From: Euptelea pleiosperma
Taxonomy: Eukaryota > Streptophyta > Magnoliopsida > Ranunculales > Eupteleaceae
Reading direction: 5' to 3'
DNA length: 64,000 nt
Assembly (NCBI GenBank): GCA_035048495.1
Contig: CM068540.1
Coordinates: 13,004,829 to 13,068,828 of the forward strand
Positions 1 through 11,607 of the stretch are shown here, piece after piece (the stretch's first letter is position 1; each line of letters begins with the position of its first letter). The translations under genes were made by a program, and so were the position numbers. The notes below the pieces were generated by a model, which was given only the letters and a program-made list of their open reading frames with translations, ran no database searches and had not been told where the DNA came from.

Positions 1-222
1 GAAGAGAAGGGGGAGGGAACCAACCCAAGAAGGAGAGAGAATGAATCTCTTATAGACTTTTTTTTTTCTTTTTTGCTTATTGTAAAAATAATGACTGTTG
101 GATCTAGAGAGATCCAACGGTTGGGAATGGGTTAGTTAGATGAGAGAGAGAGTGACTAGGATAGAGAGATATGGGGAGAGAAGAATCGGTCAAGTGAGAC
201 CAATTCTCTCTTCTTGTTGCAA

Positions 223-255
<33 letters not shown>

Positions 256-921
256 GGTATGGGTCATGGGCATGGGTCATGGGCATGGGTATGGGCATGG
301 GTCATGGGTCATGGGTATGGGCATGGGTCATGGGTCATGGTCTTAGATAGATAGATAAAGAGAGAAATAGAGAGAGGTGAGAGAAAAATATAAAAATAAA
401 AGCATTGGAGGGTCTTGAACCCTGGTCTTCTTTATTCTCTCTCGTCTACTCCACCAATAAGTCAAACTTATCCTTTGATGTCAATTGGTGTGGCCTTTAA
501 CACCTAAGTCCTTCTCTTGGTCTCCAGCTATTCTCTCTCTTACTTCTTGTTCCGGCTCTACGATCCTCTAGCTTTGCCCGTATATGTCTTCTATCTTTTT
601 ATCCTAGCCTGTTGGCTCTTTAAGCTTTGATAGAAGTCTTCTGTGGTTGATCGTGGGCCCGCCAGTCCTCGAGAATCACCCGATAGGGTCTCCTACAAGT
701 GAAAAAGCGCGTAATGAGATTCAACTAAAACACCTTGATACTAGACTATCCGAAATGCGTATATTTCATGCAAATAGTCGATTTTCGTCTAAAGAATGCG
801 TTCTACGCAATGGAAGAAACTCTTATATAGAAAAGTTGACAAAAAGACAAGTTTTACGGAGGAGAATGCGACATCGCTATAAGGATAATGGCTTAAAATA
901 AGCACTTTTGAGCGAATATCA
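1..921 (-). repeat. 3-prime LTR of element I (Athila-like), cut by window start
   Basis: In minus orientation this LTR starts at 921 with TGATATTCGCTCAAAAG and runs off the left edge. It aligns almost continuously with 6929-7875. By hand I count roughly nine substitutions, plus length changes in the CATGGG minisatellite and a few small indels, so the two LTRs are about 99% identical outside the minisatellite. It contains a tRNA-like module near 400-470, a CATGGG tract and a duplicated 'gatccaacggt' motif near 100-120. The left target duplication is outside the window. Confidence 0.88.
225..345 (+). repeat. CATGGG/TCATGGG minisatellite inside the LTR
   Basis: A degenerate hexamer-heptamer array of CATGGG, TATGGG and TCATGGG. 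The matching array in the other LTR is at 7149-7296 and differs in length and order. Open frames across it encode Trp-Ala and Met-Gly-His repeats and are not genes. Confidence 0.9.
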
Positions 922-2893
922 CAACCCCCAACTAGCATATTGTCAATCCTTGGCAATTATTGCGAAATAAGTGAGCGAAAGAGGGCTAGGCATAACATGC
1001 TAGAAAACTTATTTGCATTACTTAGAGAGAACTCCGTTTTGTCAGATTATTTTAAGGATGCAAGAAATCATTCACAAATTAGAACTAATCAGCAAAATGC
1101 AACACTTCTACAAATGGACCTTCAAACAAAAGATTACTCAGACTCAGTGTGTGTGTGTGTTCAACATCATCCTTATTTGGCAGTAGAGATATCTGGACCT
1201 CCTTAGAGACTCTATGCCTCGACCTCAATCCTCACTTGTATACCACTCAGAAGTAAATCACTCAGAAATAATTTTATATTTTTCTCTCAAATTATATGTG
1301 AGGAGATGAATATAAAAACTGGCAAACGTCTCACATATATAGTTCTTGAATCGAGGGTATAAGAAGATTTAAGAAGATCTCATGATTGGAATGTCATATC
1401 ACTTAAGAACGTCGGATCAAACTCTATAATTTCTCTTTTCTCCATTCTCCACACTTGAGGATGGTACAAATCTAGAATCAAATAGGACTTGCATAGGTTG
1501 TATTGAGGCTTAGGATAGGTTCAGAAAAGAAGGATATTCTGGTATTCAAAAATTCTAAGAGGGTATCTAATTATTCTTTACAACTTTTCCCAAGGGTAAT
1601 ATTTTCTTGACTTTTCTTCTTTTTCTTTTTCCAATTTTTGTCTTTTTGGCTATTCTTTAGCCTTTCCTTCTTCTTTTTCTGATCATGTTTCTTTTCAGCT
1701 CGAACCATTTGTTTTCTTTTCTTTTCTTTTCTTTTTTTATTGGTTACTATCTTTTCATGATCATACCAAATACTCTTTGATCCCTCTTAGAAGTAGGTTA
1801 TCGTATTGAACTCTTTTTTGGGATTGGGTTTTTGGTTGATATGTTAACAAGAAAAGGTTTTCATCAACAAGCTCAAAAATAGTTTCTAACGGTATAGATG
1901 TTAAGGTAGCTAAAAAGTCTGATTGGCTAAAAAGATGGCCTATATCATTTTCTAGGGTTTGTACTTTCATCTTCGATGTCTCGAATGGATATAGAGAAGG
2001 TTCTTTATGTAATAATCCGAATTTGATGTCGTTCTGAGTTCCATGACCAAAGCAAAGGTTAATGAGACCGCTCAATGGAAATATTAGGGGACTTGAAGAA
2101 TTGTGAGTCATCTTGTGACTCAGAATAATTTAAAACCCTCAGAAATAATGAAAAGCTCAAAAGCTCACTGGGTTAGGTCTCCACACTTGTTCTTCTTGGA
2201 TCTCTGGATAATCTAAACTTTGGATAATTCTGACGTTGATATGTGAATATTTTTTTTTTTTTTTGCTGAATCTGAGTTTTCAAAGATTTTTCAATCCACT
2301 GTAGTAATGTTTGCTTTCAAACTGAATGAAGAGCTAATAAGTGTTTTTTTTTTCAAAACAGACATCATTTTCAATAAATAGACTTTACGGAAACTTTTTA
2401 CTCATCAAGTCAGGGTATTTTCGAAAATCACATGAAATCACACCCAAAAATACAAGGTTTCTCTCTCTTTTTTCTTTTTTCTTTTTTTTTATTATTTTTT
2501 TTTTATCAAAATAAAAACATGAGTTTTGATAAAAACTCACCCCCAACCAAAATATAGCACCGTCCTCGGTGCTCATGACCGGGACAAAAGATGATGAAAA
2601 ATTGGTAATGATGATGCAAAGGTTCAAGGAGGATATTACCAAGTCGGCATAAACTCGACAGTGTGTGGTACCTGATGATCTGAAGAATAAATGTACCTGC
2701 ATGTCCAGAAATATCACAGTAATAACAAATATAGAGACTCATGTACTCTAGGAATACCGGAATTGCCTTTCCGAAAGCGCTAAATTTTATGTCTTCAGCC
2801 AGACATGATGGAGGTATATCAAGTACCCCCAACTAGGTTAAAACTCATGGAGACTGAGTGAATCTGCAGTCTTCTAAGGTAGAACAGAGACTG
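922..2893 (-). other. 3-prime untranslated region and polypurine tract of element I
   Basis: This lies between the ORF stop and the 3-prime LTR. Read on the minus strand it ends in a purine-rich stretch (GTTGGGGGTTG) touching the LTR at 922, the expected polypurine tract. The block at about 2760-2835 matches 56399-56470 of the second element, just after its pol stop, including the GCGCTTTCGGAAAGGC core. A 116-codon open frame (2111 to 1761) corresponds to a region full of stops near 57060-57420, so I treat it as non-coding. A GT microsatellite at 1147-1160 marks the place where the second element is rearranged. Confidence 0.7.
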
Positions 2894-4504
2894 TTATCCT
2901 ATCCCTTGTCTAGGTATACCTATATAGAACAGGTCTTTCTCAGTGTAAACTGAGAGAAGGATAGTAAGTGCTCTTTGCAGACCAACAAAAACATGTAGTT
3001 CAGCTGGGAGGGATCGAAGCTTCTCAGTAAAGACTGAGATGAGAGCAGTAGTGGGTTCTCTGGCCATGGTTAGCAGAGCCGCAAACTCATTGAGTTTAGC
3101 GGGAATGTATCTGAATGGAACAGACTCCTGCAGATCAGTAATAGTATAATTGTTTGACTCCGAGATGAAGTCAGGCGCAAAGTGTTCTTCACACTGGGAG
3201 AGTTTTTCCTCGGGAGAGTCCTGAATGAGATTTTCTACGGCACACTGTTTATTGACAACATCGACGTATGGTGGCGGGTCAAAACTGTGGACCTTGTCCT
3301 CAAGGTTTCCTAATGTGAGAGGGATGTTCCAATCCCTACACTCAATGTGTTTATCCTCGGTGGGGAACGGTAGGTCCTGGGCAGCTGGAATCCCATTTTC
3401 TAGATATTGCTCAATGGTAGGAATATCTACATCCAGTGCTGATGTAGAATCATCAGAGATAGAGATGGATATGGGTATCTCTGTGCTCGGTGTAGAAGTA
3501 GCTGCCTGTAAGGGCACCATAGATGGAAACATGGGTTCATCACGATTGTTGCACAATCCAAGGGTGGTGGGGATGGGTAAGTCTAGGCCAATTGGGATCC
3601 TATAGTCAAGACACAGCTCAATGTTATGAATAACTTCTTCAGAGTCCCAGATAGAAATAACAGAGGTAGATGATTCCTCTAAGCTAAGTTCAGAAGTCGG
3701 TGCTTTGAAGGACACCGAAGATGAAGACTCTGGCTTATCAATATTGTAGTCCGATCCTTTGTTCGTAGCAACCTCAAGTTCCTCTTGTAAAGTCTGGTAC
3801 TGGGTCCAGTTGTGCGACTCCTCATTATTGACTGTGGCCAGGGTATTCCCCTCTAAATAAGCTATAGGTTGGCTAGTGAAGTTGACTTCTTCTCTCTCAG
3901 ATTCTAACTCACCTAGACAGTGTTCCAAGCTCTCCATGGAGTGTTGTTGTTGGATGATGTATTGCGAGAGGAGTTCTTCTTGAGTAGGTTTAGTAGCAAA
4001 TTGTGGCGGTTCAGCTAAGGGAAGCTGAGGTGCCAACTCTTGAATGTAGTCCGACTGAGTATGAAAGTTATAGGATGGAAGTGACTCTGGGACTATCTGC
4101 GAACTCTGAAAATCTTGCGGGGTCCACTGTTGACCAAAATATTCAGTCTGTGGATCTAGCTGGTACTGCAACTGAGAGTACTGCCCATCATATTGTCTAG
4201 AAGGTTGGTGAAACTCAGAATGATACATATCCTGTTGTAGATTTTGCTGGGAAAAAGACTGTTGTTCCCATTCAAAGGTATTTTGACTTCCATTGTCCAG
4301 ATAATACATGTTATTGTAGGAGGTCTGCAGTAGAGGTTCAAATGTACTAAAATTATAGACCTCTTCCTGGACATGAGGGAAATATCCCACAGATTTAGAG
4401 TGATAAACAGGCTTCTGGACCGCAACATCAAGGGCGGAAACTGAGTTTCTCAAATCCTTAAGTAGGGATTTTAGCACTGGATCACCCTGTGCTTCATGTT
4501 CCAT
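2894..4504 (-). CDS. Intact chimeric retrotransposon ORF (gag C-terminal-like plus pol linker)
   Basis: A 536-codon uninterrupted ORF starting at a true ATG (4504), read right to left. Residues about 40-170 are rich in Gln, Tyr and Phe (low complexity). Residues about 175-215 resemble the C-terminal tail of Athila gag (motif TQEELLSQYI). The middle is acidic and contains an imperfect internal repeat (IPIGLDLPIPT and IPAAQDLPFPT). Residues about 415-500 match the linker between protease and RT of the plus-strand pol at 50390-50610: VENLIQDS against VESLILDS, then MAREP against MARAP. No capsid core, zinc knuckle, protease, RT or integrase is present. The family relation is recognised; the function is unknown. 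An open frame this long in an otherwise deleted element suggests recent origin or retained function. Confidence 0.8.
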   Translation of the reverse strand: MEHEAQGDPVLKSLLKDLRNSVSALDVAVQKPVYHSKSVGYFPHVQEEVYNFSTFEPLLQTSYNNMYYLDNGSQNTFEWEQQSFSQQNLQQDMYHSEFHQPSRQYDGQYSQLQYQLDPQTEYFGQQWTPQDFQSSQIVPESLPSYNFHTQSDYIQELAPQLPLAEPPQFATKPTQEELLSQYIIQQQHSMESLEHCLGELESEREEVNFTSQPIAYLEGNTLATVNNEESHNWTQYQTLQEELEVATNKGSDYNIDKPESSSSVSFKAPTSELSLEESSTSVISIWDSEEVIHNIELCLDYRIPIGLDLPIPTTLGLCNNRDEPMFPSMVPLQAATSTPSTEIPISISISDDSTSALDVDIPTIEQYLENGIPAAQDLPFPTEDKHIECRDWNIPLTLGNLEDKVHSFDPPPYVDVVNKQCAVENLIQDSPEEKLSQCEEHFAPDFISESNNYTITDLQESVPFRYIPAKLNEFAALLTMAREPTTALISVFTEKLRSLPAELHVFVGLQRALTILLSVYTEKDLFYIGIPRQGIG

Positions 4505-6182
4505 CGAACTCTATGAGACTGGAGTGTCATGACGACACTTAGGATTGGTATACCAGTGCTCAGAGTTATCTCCTAGATCTTCAAAGAAATTGTGGTAGGT
4601 CTCGAATAGAGGCCGTTCAACATCCATCAGAGAGATGTGAGTCTCTCAGAGTAGGGAGACAGATTAGGTGGAAGAGAGCGGTGCGGTAGACTGACTCTCA
4701 GATCGAATCAGTCTCGGGTTGGATCAAATCCAAACGAGCATATGCTTGTAAAAGCAAGCCCTAAAGTCGGTAAAAAATATGAGGACTACGAAACCGAATG
4801 AGCCTAGATGATGCACACAGAGCAACAGATAATCCTATTTCTAAACAATCAGGATAGTATTATGAATTATCTTGTTTAATATAGGGATAGTGTAGATTAT
4901 GACAATGTGCGGACCACTAGTTTATCTTCTATTACCCGCCAGACCACTGGTTTATCTTCTATTACCCGCCGGATTAACTTTTCACTCTTTAGGTTCTCAC
5001 CAGGATACACTCTTCAAAGCAAATCCGCTAGTACTAACTCAAGTTGACTACAAGATAATCCGAAGCCTAGATAGACGTGCAGCACATCGGCTGACTTAAG
5101 ACTAACCGGATTTGTCAAGCGTGAAGATGAGTTTTCCCAGAAGAGGAACTAGGGTTGGTTCGTGTTCTAATCCGACACTAGCTAATCCGACAGTCAATCA
5201 AGGAGGCCACTTACGAGCTCGGTATACTTGAGTAGTAGGGACCTGTGGGTGTGTTAGATAACAGGGACCCGCACTCATGGACTTAATCGACTTAATCTTT
5301 GAAGGGGTCGCTTTATGTGGAGTTTTCCTCGAACACCGATCTAAGTGGGCTCTATTCTTGATTGATTTTAATTCTTGGCTGTTGTTGCACAAAAGCTGGA
5401 ATGACGAGGTGAGTGATGAAATCCCACCAGTTTCAAGTTAGAGCTGGGTTTGCTCTTTATGTATTTTATTACGGCCAAACCAAGCAATTCCGATAAGTTT
5501 TGCAAAAGCAAATAAACAATCGGCACAGTGTTTGCACAATGATCATGATCGCACTCAAGGCGAGGTGTAGAAACGTACCTGCCCGTTTGCTACGCACGGG
5601 GTCTCCTCCGTGAGATAGGGAGGGGTATCCAAATGGGCTTGGGCCCGATTCCACCTCTTTGAGCTTTCGCTCCCTACTCACTTGGTAAATGCAATCCGCA
5701 ATCACGTTAGTCCACAATGGTCTATGGTATGTAATTGGAAGGTATACCGCTTTTGGGGTTTCACGAAACACGCAATGATTTAGGGCAGGTATTGTGAATT
5801 AGTTCCAATTAGGGTTTGAAATTCAACTTTAGCTATTCCCGAATTAGTGTTCGGAAATATCTACTTTTGAATTACCCGGAGTTGGAAATCTTCCAAATTG
5901 AATTAAATAACCAATGGTGATCTATCTAGAAATAGCAGAATTGAAATCTGACCCTAATATTTTTGGTATTTTTAATTAGTTAATTATCTAGCAGTTATTC
6001 TAAAAGGAGAGAAAATAAAGTCCTAAGTTATTACAACTTTGCACTCGGCCATCCGAGGCATTAAAATAATAAGTGAAAAATGTGAAGAAAAAAAATGGAA
6101 AGTTTCCGATATGGATCGGATCTTGAAGATTAAGCAGCTTTCTGAATTCCTGTTCGTCTTTTTGCAATCCCGTCAACCGAGC
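4505..6182 (-). other. 5-prime leader of element I
   Basis: About 1.7 kb between the primer-binding site and the ORF start, with no long minus-strand frame that resembles a protein. It contains a perfect-length tandem pair of 30-bp units at 4913-4942 and 4943-4972 (two differences). If transcripts are spliced from the LTR donor near 6717, the acceptor should lie in this interval. Confidence 0.6.
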
Positions 6183-6195
6183 GGCAACGGCGCCA
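6183..6195 (-). other. Primer-binding site, tRNA-Asp type
   Basis: On the minus strand TGGCGCCGTTGCC starts two bases after the LTR end. It is complementary to the 3-prime end of plant tRNA-Asp, the primer type I recall for Athila-group elements. It fixes the minus orientation and identifies 6198-7875 as the 5-prime LTR. Confidence 0.85.
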
Positions 6196-6197
6196 TT

Positions 6198-7875
6198 TGA
6201 AATTAGGGTTTTTCCGCGTCGTTGATTACGGAAACCCTTGTATTTCAACAATCTTTGTAATTTCTCCTAATTGGTTTACTTAATCTGCAAATAAGCAGAC
6301 TTGCACAGTGGCTCGTGTCGGATATCGTCCGCACTCGGGATTAGTTAGCACAATAAGAAACAAGAATAATCAAAAAATGCTTGGAATAAATAGAAGGGTG
6401 AGAATGGTGGAGGTTCATTTAAAATATGTTTGAGATTATTGTTAAAACTATTAGAATGAAAAAAAACACAAGAGAAAAGAGAATGAAAAACAAAATAAAT
6501 AAAAACAACTTAAACTTGAATTTAAAACTTGTTCATTAAACTAAAAACAAATGCTTACAATGCTTGTTCAAATGCTTTACAACGGAAATAACATTAAATC
6601 AAATTAATCTAGAAAGCCATTAAAATATTATCCTAGAAAGCATGTAAAGGTAGAGAGGGAAAGAAGAGAGTGAAAGAAAGTAGGAAGGTTAGAGAGATGA
6701 ATTAGAGAGAAGCTTACCATTGAAGAGGTAGATGGTGCAACTTCTATTGGATAAAACTCAATGGGATTGAGGATTGTAGCCTTTGATTGTGGCGAATGGA
6801 ATGGGCAGCAAGGAGACGTTGCTGTTTGACGCTTTGCACTTCGAGGTGGAGGCGTTAATGGTGAGCTCGCCGGAGTTGCTCGCCGGAGAAGAAGGGTGAA
6901 GAAGAAGAGAAAGAAGGAAGAAAGAGAGGAAGAGAAGGGGGAGGGAACCAACCCAAGAAGCAGAGAGAATGAATCTCTTATAGACTTTTTTTTTTCTTTT
7001 TTGCTTGTTGTAAAAATAATGACCGTTGGATCTAGAGAGATCCAACGGTTGGGAATGGGTTAGTTAGATGAAGAGAGAGTGACTAGGATAGAGAGATATG
7101 GGGAGAGAAGAATCGGTCAAGTGAGACCAATTCTCTCTTCTTGTTGCAAATGGGCATGGGCATGGGTCATGGTCATGGGCATGGGCATGGGTCATGTGTA
7201 TGGGTCATGGGCATGGGTCATGGGTCATGGGTATGGGCATGGGTCATGGGTATGGGCATGGGTCATGGGTCATGGGTCATGGGCTTAGGTCATGGGCTTA
7301 GATAGATAGATAAAGAGAGAAATAAGAGAGAGGTGAGAGAAAAATATAAAAATAAAAGTATTGGAGGGTCTTGAACCCTGGTCTTCTTTATTCTCTCTCG
7401 TCTACTCCACCAATAAGTCAAACTTATCCTTTGATGTCAATTGGTGTGGCCTTTAACACCTAAGTCCTTCTCTTGGTCTCCAGCTATTCTCTCTCTTAGT
7501 CCTTGTTCTGGCTCTACGATCCTCTAGCTTTGCCCGTATATGTCTTCTATCTTTTTATCCTAGCCTGTTGGCTCTTTAAGCTTTGATAGAAGTCTTTGTG
7601 GTTGATTGTGGGCCCGCCAGTCCTCGAGAATCACCCGATAGGGTCTCCTACAAGTGAAAAAGCGCGTAATGAGATTCAACTAAAACACCTTGATACTAGA
7701 CTATCCGAAATGCGTATATTTCATGCAAATAGTCGATTTTCGTCTAAAGAATGCGTTCTACGCAATGGAAGAAACTCTTATATGAAAAGTTGACAAAAAG
7801 ACAAGTTTTACGGAGGAGAATGCAACATCGCTATAAGGATAATGGCTTAAAATAAGCACTTTTGAGCGAATATCA
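6198..7875 (-). repeat. 5-prime LTR of element I
   Basis: A 1678-bp LTR read from 7875 (TGATATTCGCTC) to 6198 (ending TTTCA). In sense order it has a conserved U3 start, a tRNA-like module, the CATGGG array, a TATA-like CTATAAG at about 6976-6984, a short variable cassette, a splice-donor-like GGTAAGC at about 6713-6718, a CT-rich tract and the conserved terminal 200 bp carrying the AACGACGCGG motif. The right flank is unique sequence starting 'gtacc'. The partner flank is outside the window, so no target duplication can be checked. Confidence 0.9.
7149..7296 (+). repeat. CATGGG/TCATGGG minisatellite, second LTR copy
   Basis: Same array as 225-345, with more TCATGGG units. The difference between two otherwise near-identical LTRs shows that it changes length quickly. 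Confidence 0.9.
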
Positions 7876-10800
7876 GTACCTACTGTAATCCCAAGCTACT
7901 GATTTTCTTTTTTATAAAACTATATGTATTACTAAATTTACATTGAAAGATGTTTTTGGTAACTAAACAAGTGCCACCATCCAAACCTTACATGTTCACA
8001 TGTTTCAGTATAATTCAACCCATGGAGTTTTCAAGAGTACCATTAAAGTTTGTGGATGGCTCCCCTTTGGTCTCAAATTTTTGTAGAAGTATGAAATGCT
8101 CAAAATGGTCTCACTTTTTTCATAGGATCCGAGTTAATATACTGAGTAATTATTGTACATGGTTGATCTATAATTCAATTTTTTATTCCGTATGTTATTT
8201 GCTCTCCACCAAAATTTATCCAACTTGGAGACGTGGAATTAGAATTGGAGGTACATAAAAGTTTACTTCGAAGCCCCATCTTTTCTCTTATGAAGATCTT
8301 CAACCATTGTAATGCTCCATTTGATGTGATTAAAGCACAAAAAGATGGGATTTCCAATTTCTCTAGTTCCATTGACCATTGTATTGTTCATTTATTGTCT
8401 TTAGATTAGAATTGCCCTATTGGCCGATTTTTTCAAAATTTTAGGAGCTTTGCTAGCAGCACTTACATGTAATGTTTTTATAGTACATTTTAAAATGAAG
8501 CAAAGGACCATACACGGGAAATGGATCAGTTGACATTAATGGAAAGCCTGTCCTCAAGCACAATTTGAGAAGTGGAGAGCCTGCCCATTCATTCTAGGTA
8601 GTCCAACATGTTCAAACAATCAAGTTGTTTTCATATATCCATTAAAATCCATTTTGATTTTCATGACTGCAAGAAAAAGTACAGGTACGGAATGCTGTGA
8701 GCGTTTGGCTTACTATGGTTAAAGAAAATATAGATGTTTTCTTGATTGAGAAAACCTGGAGACTATGGGTGTTTTGTTGAATAATTGGTTTTTAAATCCT
8801 TCGATGCATAGGTTGGAAGGATGCTTCTCATTGCATCTCGGTTTTGAATTTTCTTATTTTTTGATATCCTCCAAAGGAATGATTAAAATCTTTTCCCCAT
8901 CTTTACAAAAAGGTAAAAGGAGAGATCCACTAAATGGTGCTTAGCTTTTCATATCATGCCAAACTGCTAAAGTTATCTTTGGCCTCCATAAATGGAAGTG
9001 GACCTACACCATTTGATCTTTTAGTGGACAAGGTAATGGCCATGGTTAGATAGGGGCCCACCTGCTGTGAAAAATCAACAGGCATTGTGGGTAAGCATCC
9101 ATTTTAGCGGGTGGGGACTTGGGGAGATAAATGCGATACTTTTAAAGTGAAGATTCATCAAGTGAAAAACCAAATTGCCAATAGCTTCTAGATTGAGTTT
9201 CCTTCTCATAGTAAAGAATAGAAAAGAGATTCATGGATTCAATAGTAATTTTAAGTGTGTAACACTAAAGACACTCATAACTTTTATGCTAATAATAGTT
9301 ATAAAGTATAATATACCTACTGGCTACTTCTAATGACTAACAAAATTATATTATGTGCATTGGCTTTTAAACGTCAGGTGAGGGAGATTATCCTTTCATG
9401 GAGAAGCCAAGGATAGCGAACTGACTGTTGGGGATGTGGAGAGATTGTTGACTGTGTTAACAAATTTGTAAACCTTTTAACAGGTTAGAACATCAGTGGC
9501 TATTTATTGGATTTTCATCCTTTTTGTTTCCGAATTTACAACAAAGAAACAAGTACACCAGAAAAACCTTTTGACAGTACCTCAAATAATGTTTTTTCAG
9601 TAGGGTGATACTCTAAAAAAAATCCTAGCCTCCGGGAAACCCCGAGCAACACATTTAGGGGCAGTGTTGTGCAAAGAAAATGACTTTTGCTTCCCCACCA
9701 CACATACAACTGACTTTTGCTTTCTGAAATTGAAACTTTTATGAAAATTCAGTCAAGTGTGTGTGGTGGGGAAGTGAAAGTAATTTACTTTTTGTGACTT
9801 TTCAAGTCAAAGAAAATGAACTCAAATTTTAACTTACCTGTCCTCAAAGTACTCTTAGCATATGATAAGTTGGGGTTCCTTTATTGACATGAATGAACAT
9901 AAAGAGCATTGGGTATAGCAGTAGGTTCAATTTGGTAGGTCAATAAAATGAAACTTGAATTACTTCATGATAGTTTTCTGCTTTAGTAATACCATTCATT
10001 AGTTGTATGGTTTTTAGCATCCCATGTTTATAACAAGAGAGTTATTTCCTTCTTTTTATTTTTGAAATATGTTTTAATGGCACAATGCTTGGATGTTGAT
10101 ATTTCCTTATAGTTTTGTCTGATTCTTCTCTTAGCATGAGAGATTTTTTTATCTAAATCTTGGGGACCTAGGAGTCGTTAGTTTCTGCTAAATTTAATGA
10201 GTTTATTCCCAAGTCATGCTAGACTTCTATGTTATTATTGAGACCGAATCAGTTAGATCTCGATTATTCTTCTTATTTGATAATACGAGTTGTGATTCAG
10301 TTATTTAGGAGCAAGTCACAAGCTTCGGTCCATATTGCGGACCTATAGTACATGCCTAGACATACCTCGAAGTTTGATTCAGAATGCAGGACAACTTTCT
10401 CTTATTTTATTTATTTCAGTCATATATTATTGTTGTTCTTTACCTATAAGTCTATAATCATACAAGCCAATGTTCCTTATTGAATTAATAGTTTGTTTTG
10501 CTTCCAATTTGATTAGGAGGACAGGGTGGGGATTTATCTGTCACAGCCGAGAACTTTGATTATGGAACACCAAGTCCAAATTTATGGTTTTCGACAACTC
10601 CTCTGTATAGTACAACTTTAGAAGATATCAGTGCTTTGGTACACCAAAGCATAAATGTGTATTTTATTTGATATTTTTGATATTTGGATTGAAATAAACA
10701 CAAGCTTCTGATGTAGGGTGTTTTTTTTTTTGATAGCCTAGCAGGTTAGTTGTTAATACGTGAAAATGAGTTTTGATTCCACCTCTAAAATCGCTAATTC

Positions 10801-11421
10801 ATGATACTAAACTGTGAGAGATAAAGTTGCAAAACTGACAAGTGTTGTTACCATATAGTTGCCAAAGAAAGAAACCCATCTAGAATGGTGCAACAAATGA
10901 AAGTAGAAGGCCTTCTATTTGTTTTTTTCTTTGGCTAATGGTTGGTTGTGTTGATTAATAGATGGGTAGTATGGTTGACTTCATTTTCCTCTTACATTAC
11001 ATAGTAGCATTCTTTTTCTATTTGTTTTTTTTGGCTGATGGGTTGTTGTATACCCACATGAAAGTTCAAACCAGTTGGTGCTTTGATGGTCCTGAGGATC
11101 CTATTTTGTGTTGCCAAGGATTATGTATTCACAATGAAAATAGTGTTGATTAATAGATGGGTAGTATTGTTGACTTCATTTGCATTACTTAAGTTTAAAT
11201 TACTATGTTTGTATGATTCTTGCATGGCTATTGTATTGGACAGTTGATTGGGCTCATGCTTTTGAGAGTAATTTGGACTCGCATGAAATGCTATCAACTA
11301 AATGTAGTTGTTTTTTTCCAATTACTCTAATTTTTATGATTCCGGTGTCTTATATTGAGCATATGGAATATCATATATTGTTTGATGTTGCTATTGAATT
11401 TTTATTTTACATTGAGGACTA
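7876..11421. other. Low-complexity intergenic DNA, no clear gene
   Basis: About 3.5 kb of AT-rich sequence. Frames are short and no protein family is recognisable. The one exon-like stretch is listed separately at 10517-10671. I see no LTR, TIR pair or tandem array. Confidence 0.5.
10517..10671 (+). other. Exon-like open segment of unknown origin
   Basis: It follows a splice-acceptor-like 'gattag' and reads about 50 codons without a stop to TGA at 10669. The composition is protein-like (for example VTAENFDYGTPSPNLWF), unlike the surrounding AT-rich DNA. I do not recognise the protein and find no partner exon nearby. It could be a terminal exon, a captured gene fragment or chance. Confidence 0.2.
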
Positions 11422-11607
11422 TCTGCATCAAAACGGGACAAGAAGTTGCCCTCTCACTTGGGCAGGATCTTATACCCACTCTTATAGGCTTCAACAAAGA
11501 AGGGCTGGGATCTTATCCCCCCAACTGGATGGTGGATCTCACCCACTCACACCCGATTTTGGCAAATGCTTTGTTGGGGAGTGCCGTGGGCACGGGCCAT
11601 CCACTAG
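11422..11607 (+). mobile_element. Mini-Helitron-like element
   Basis: It begins TC after an A (11421), ends CTAG before a T (11608), and has a GTGCC-gtg-GGCAC hairpin just upstream of the end. These are the Helitron terminal features. It is homologous along its length to the two copies at 31855-32164. There is no coding capacity. Confidence 0.6.

Noticed and set aside
140..346. Open frame of Trp-Ala and Met-Gly-His repeats
   Set aside because: It is the CATGGG minisatellite read as codons; the second LTR copy differs in length and order.
1761..2111. 116-codon minus-strand frame in the 3-prime UTR of element I
   Set aside because: The homologous region of the plus-strand element has stops, and the similarity is at DNA level, so it is probably untranslated.
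3225..3605. Plus-strand 126-codon frame
   Set aside because: It is antisense to the 536-codon retrotransposon ORF and has no recognisable domain.
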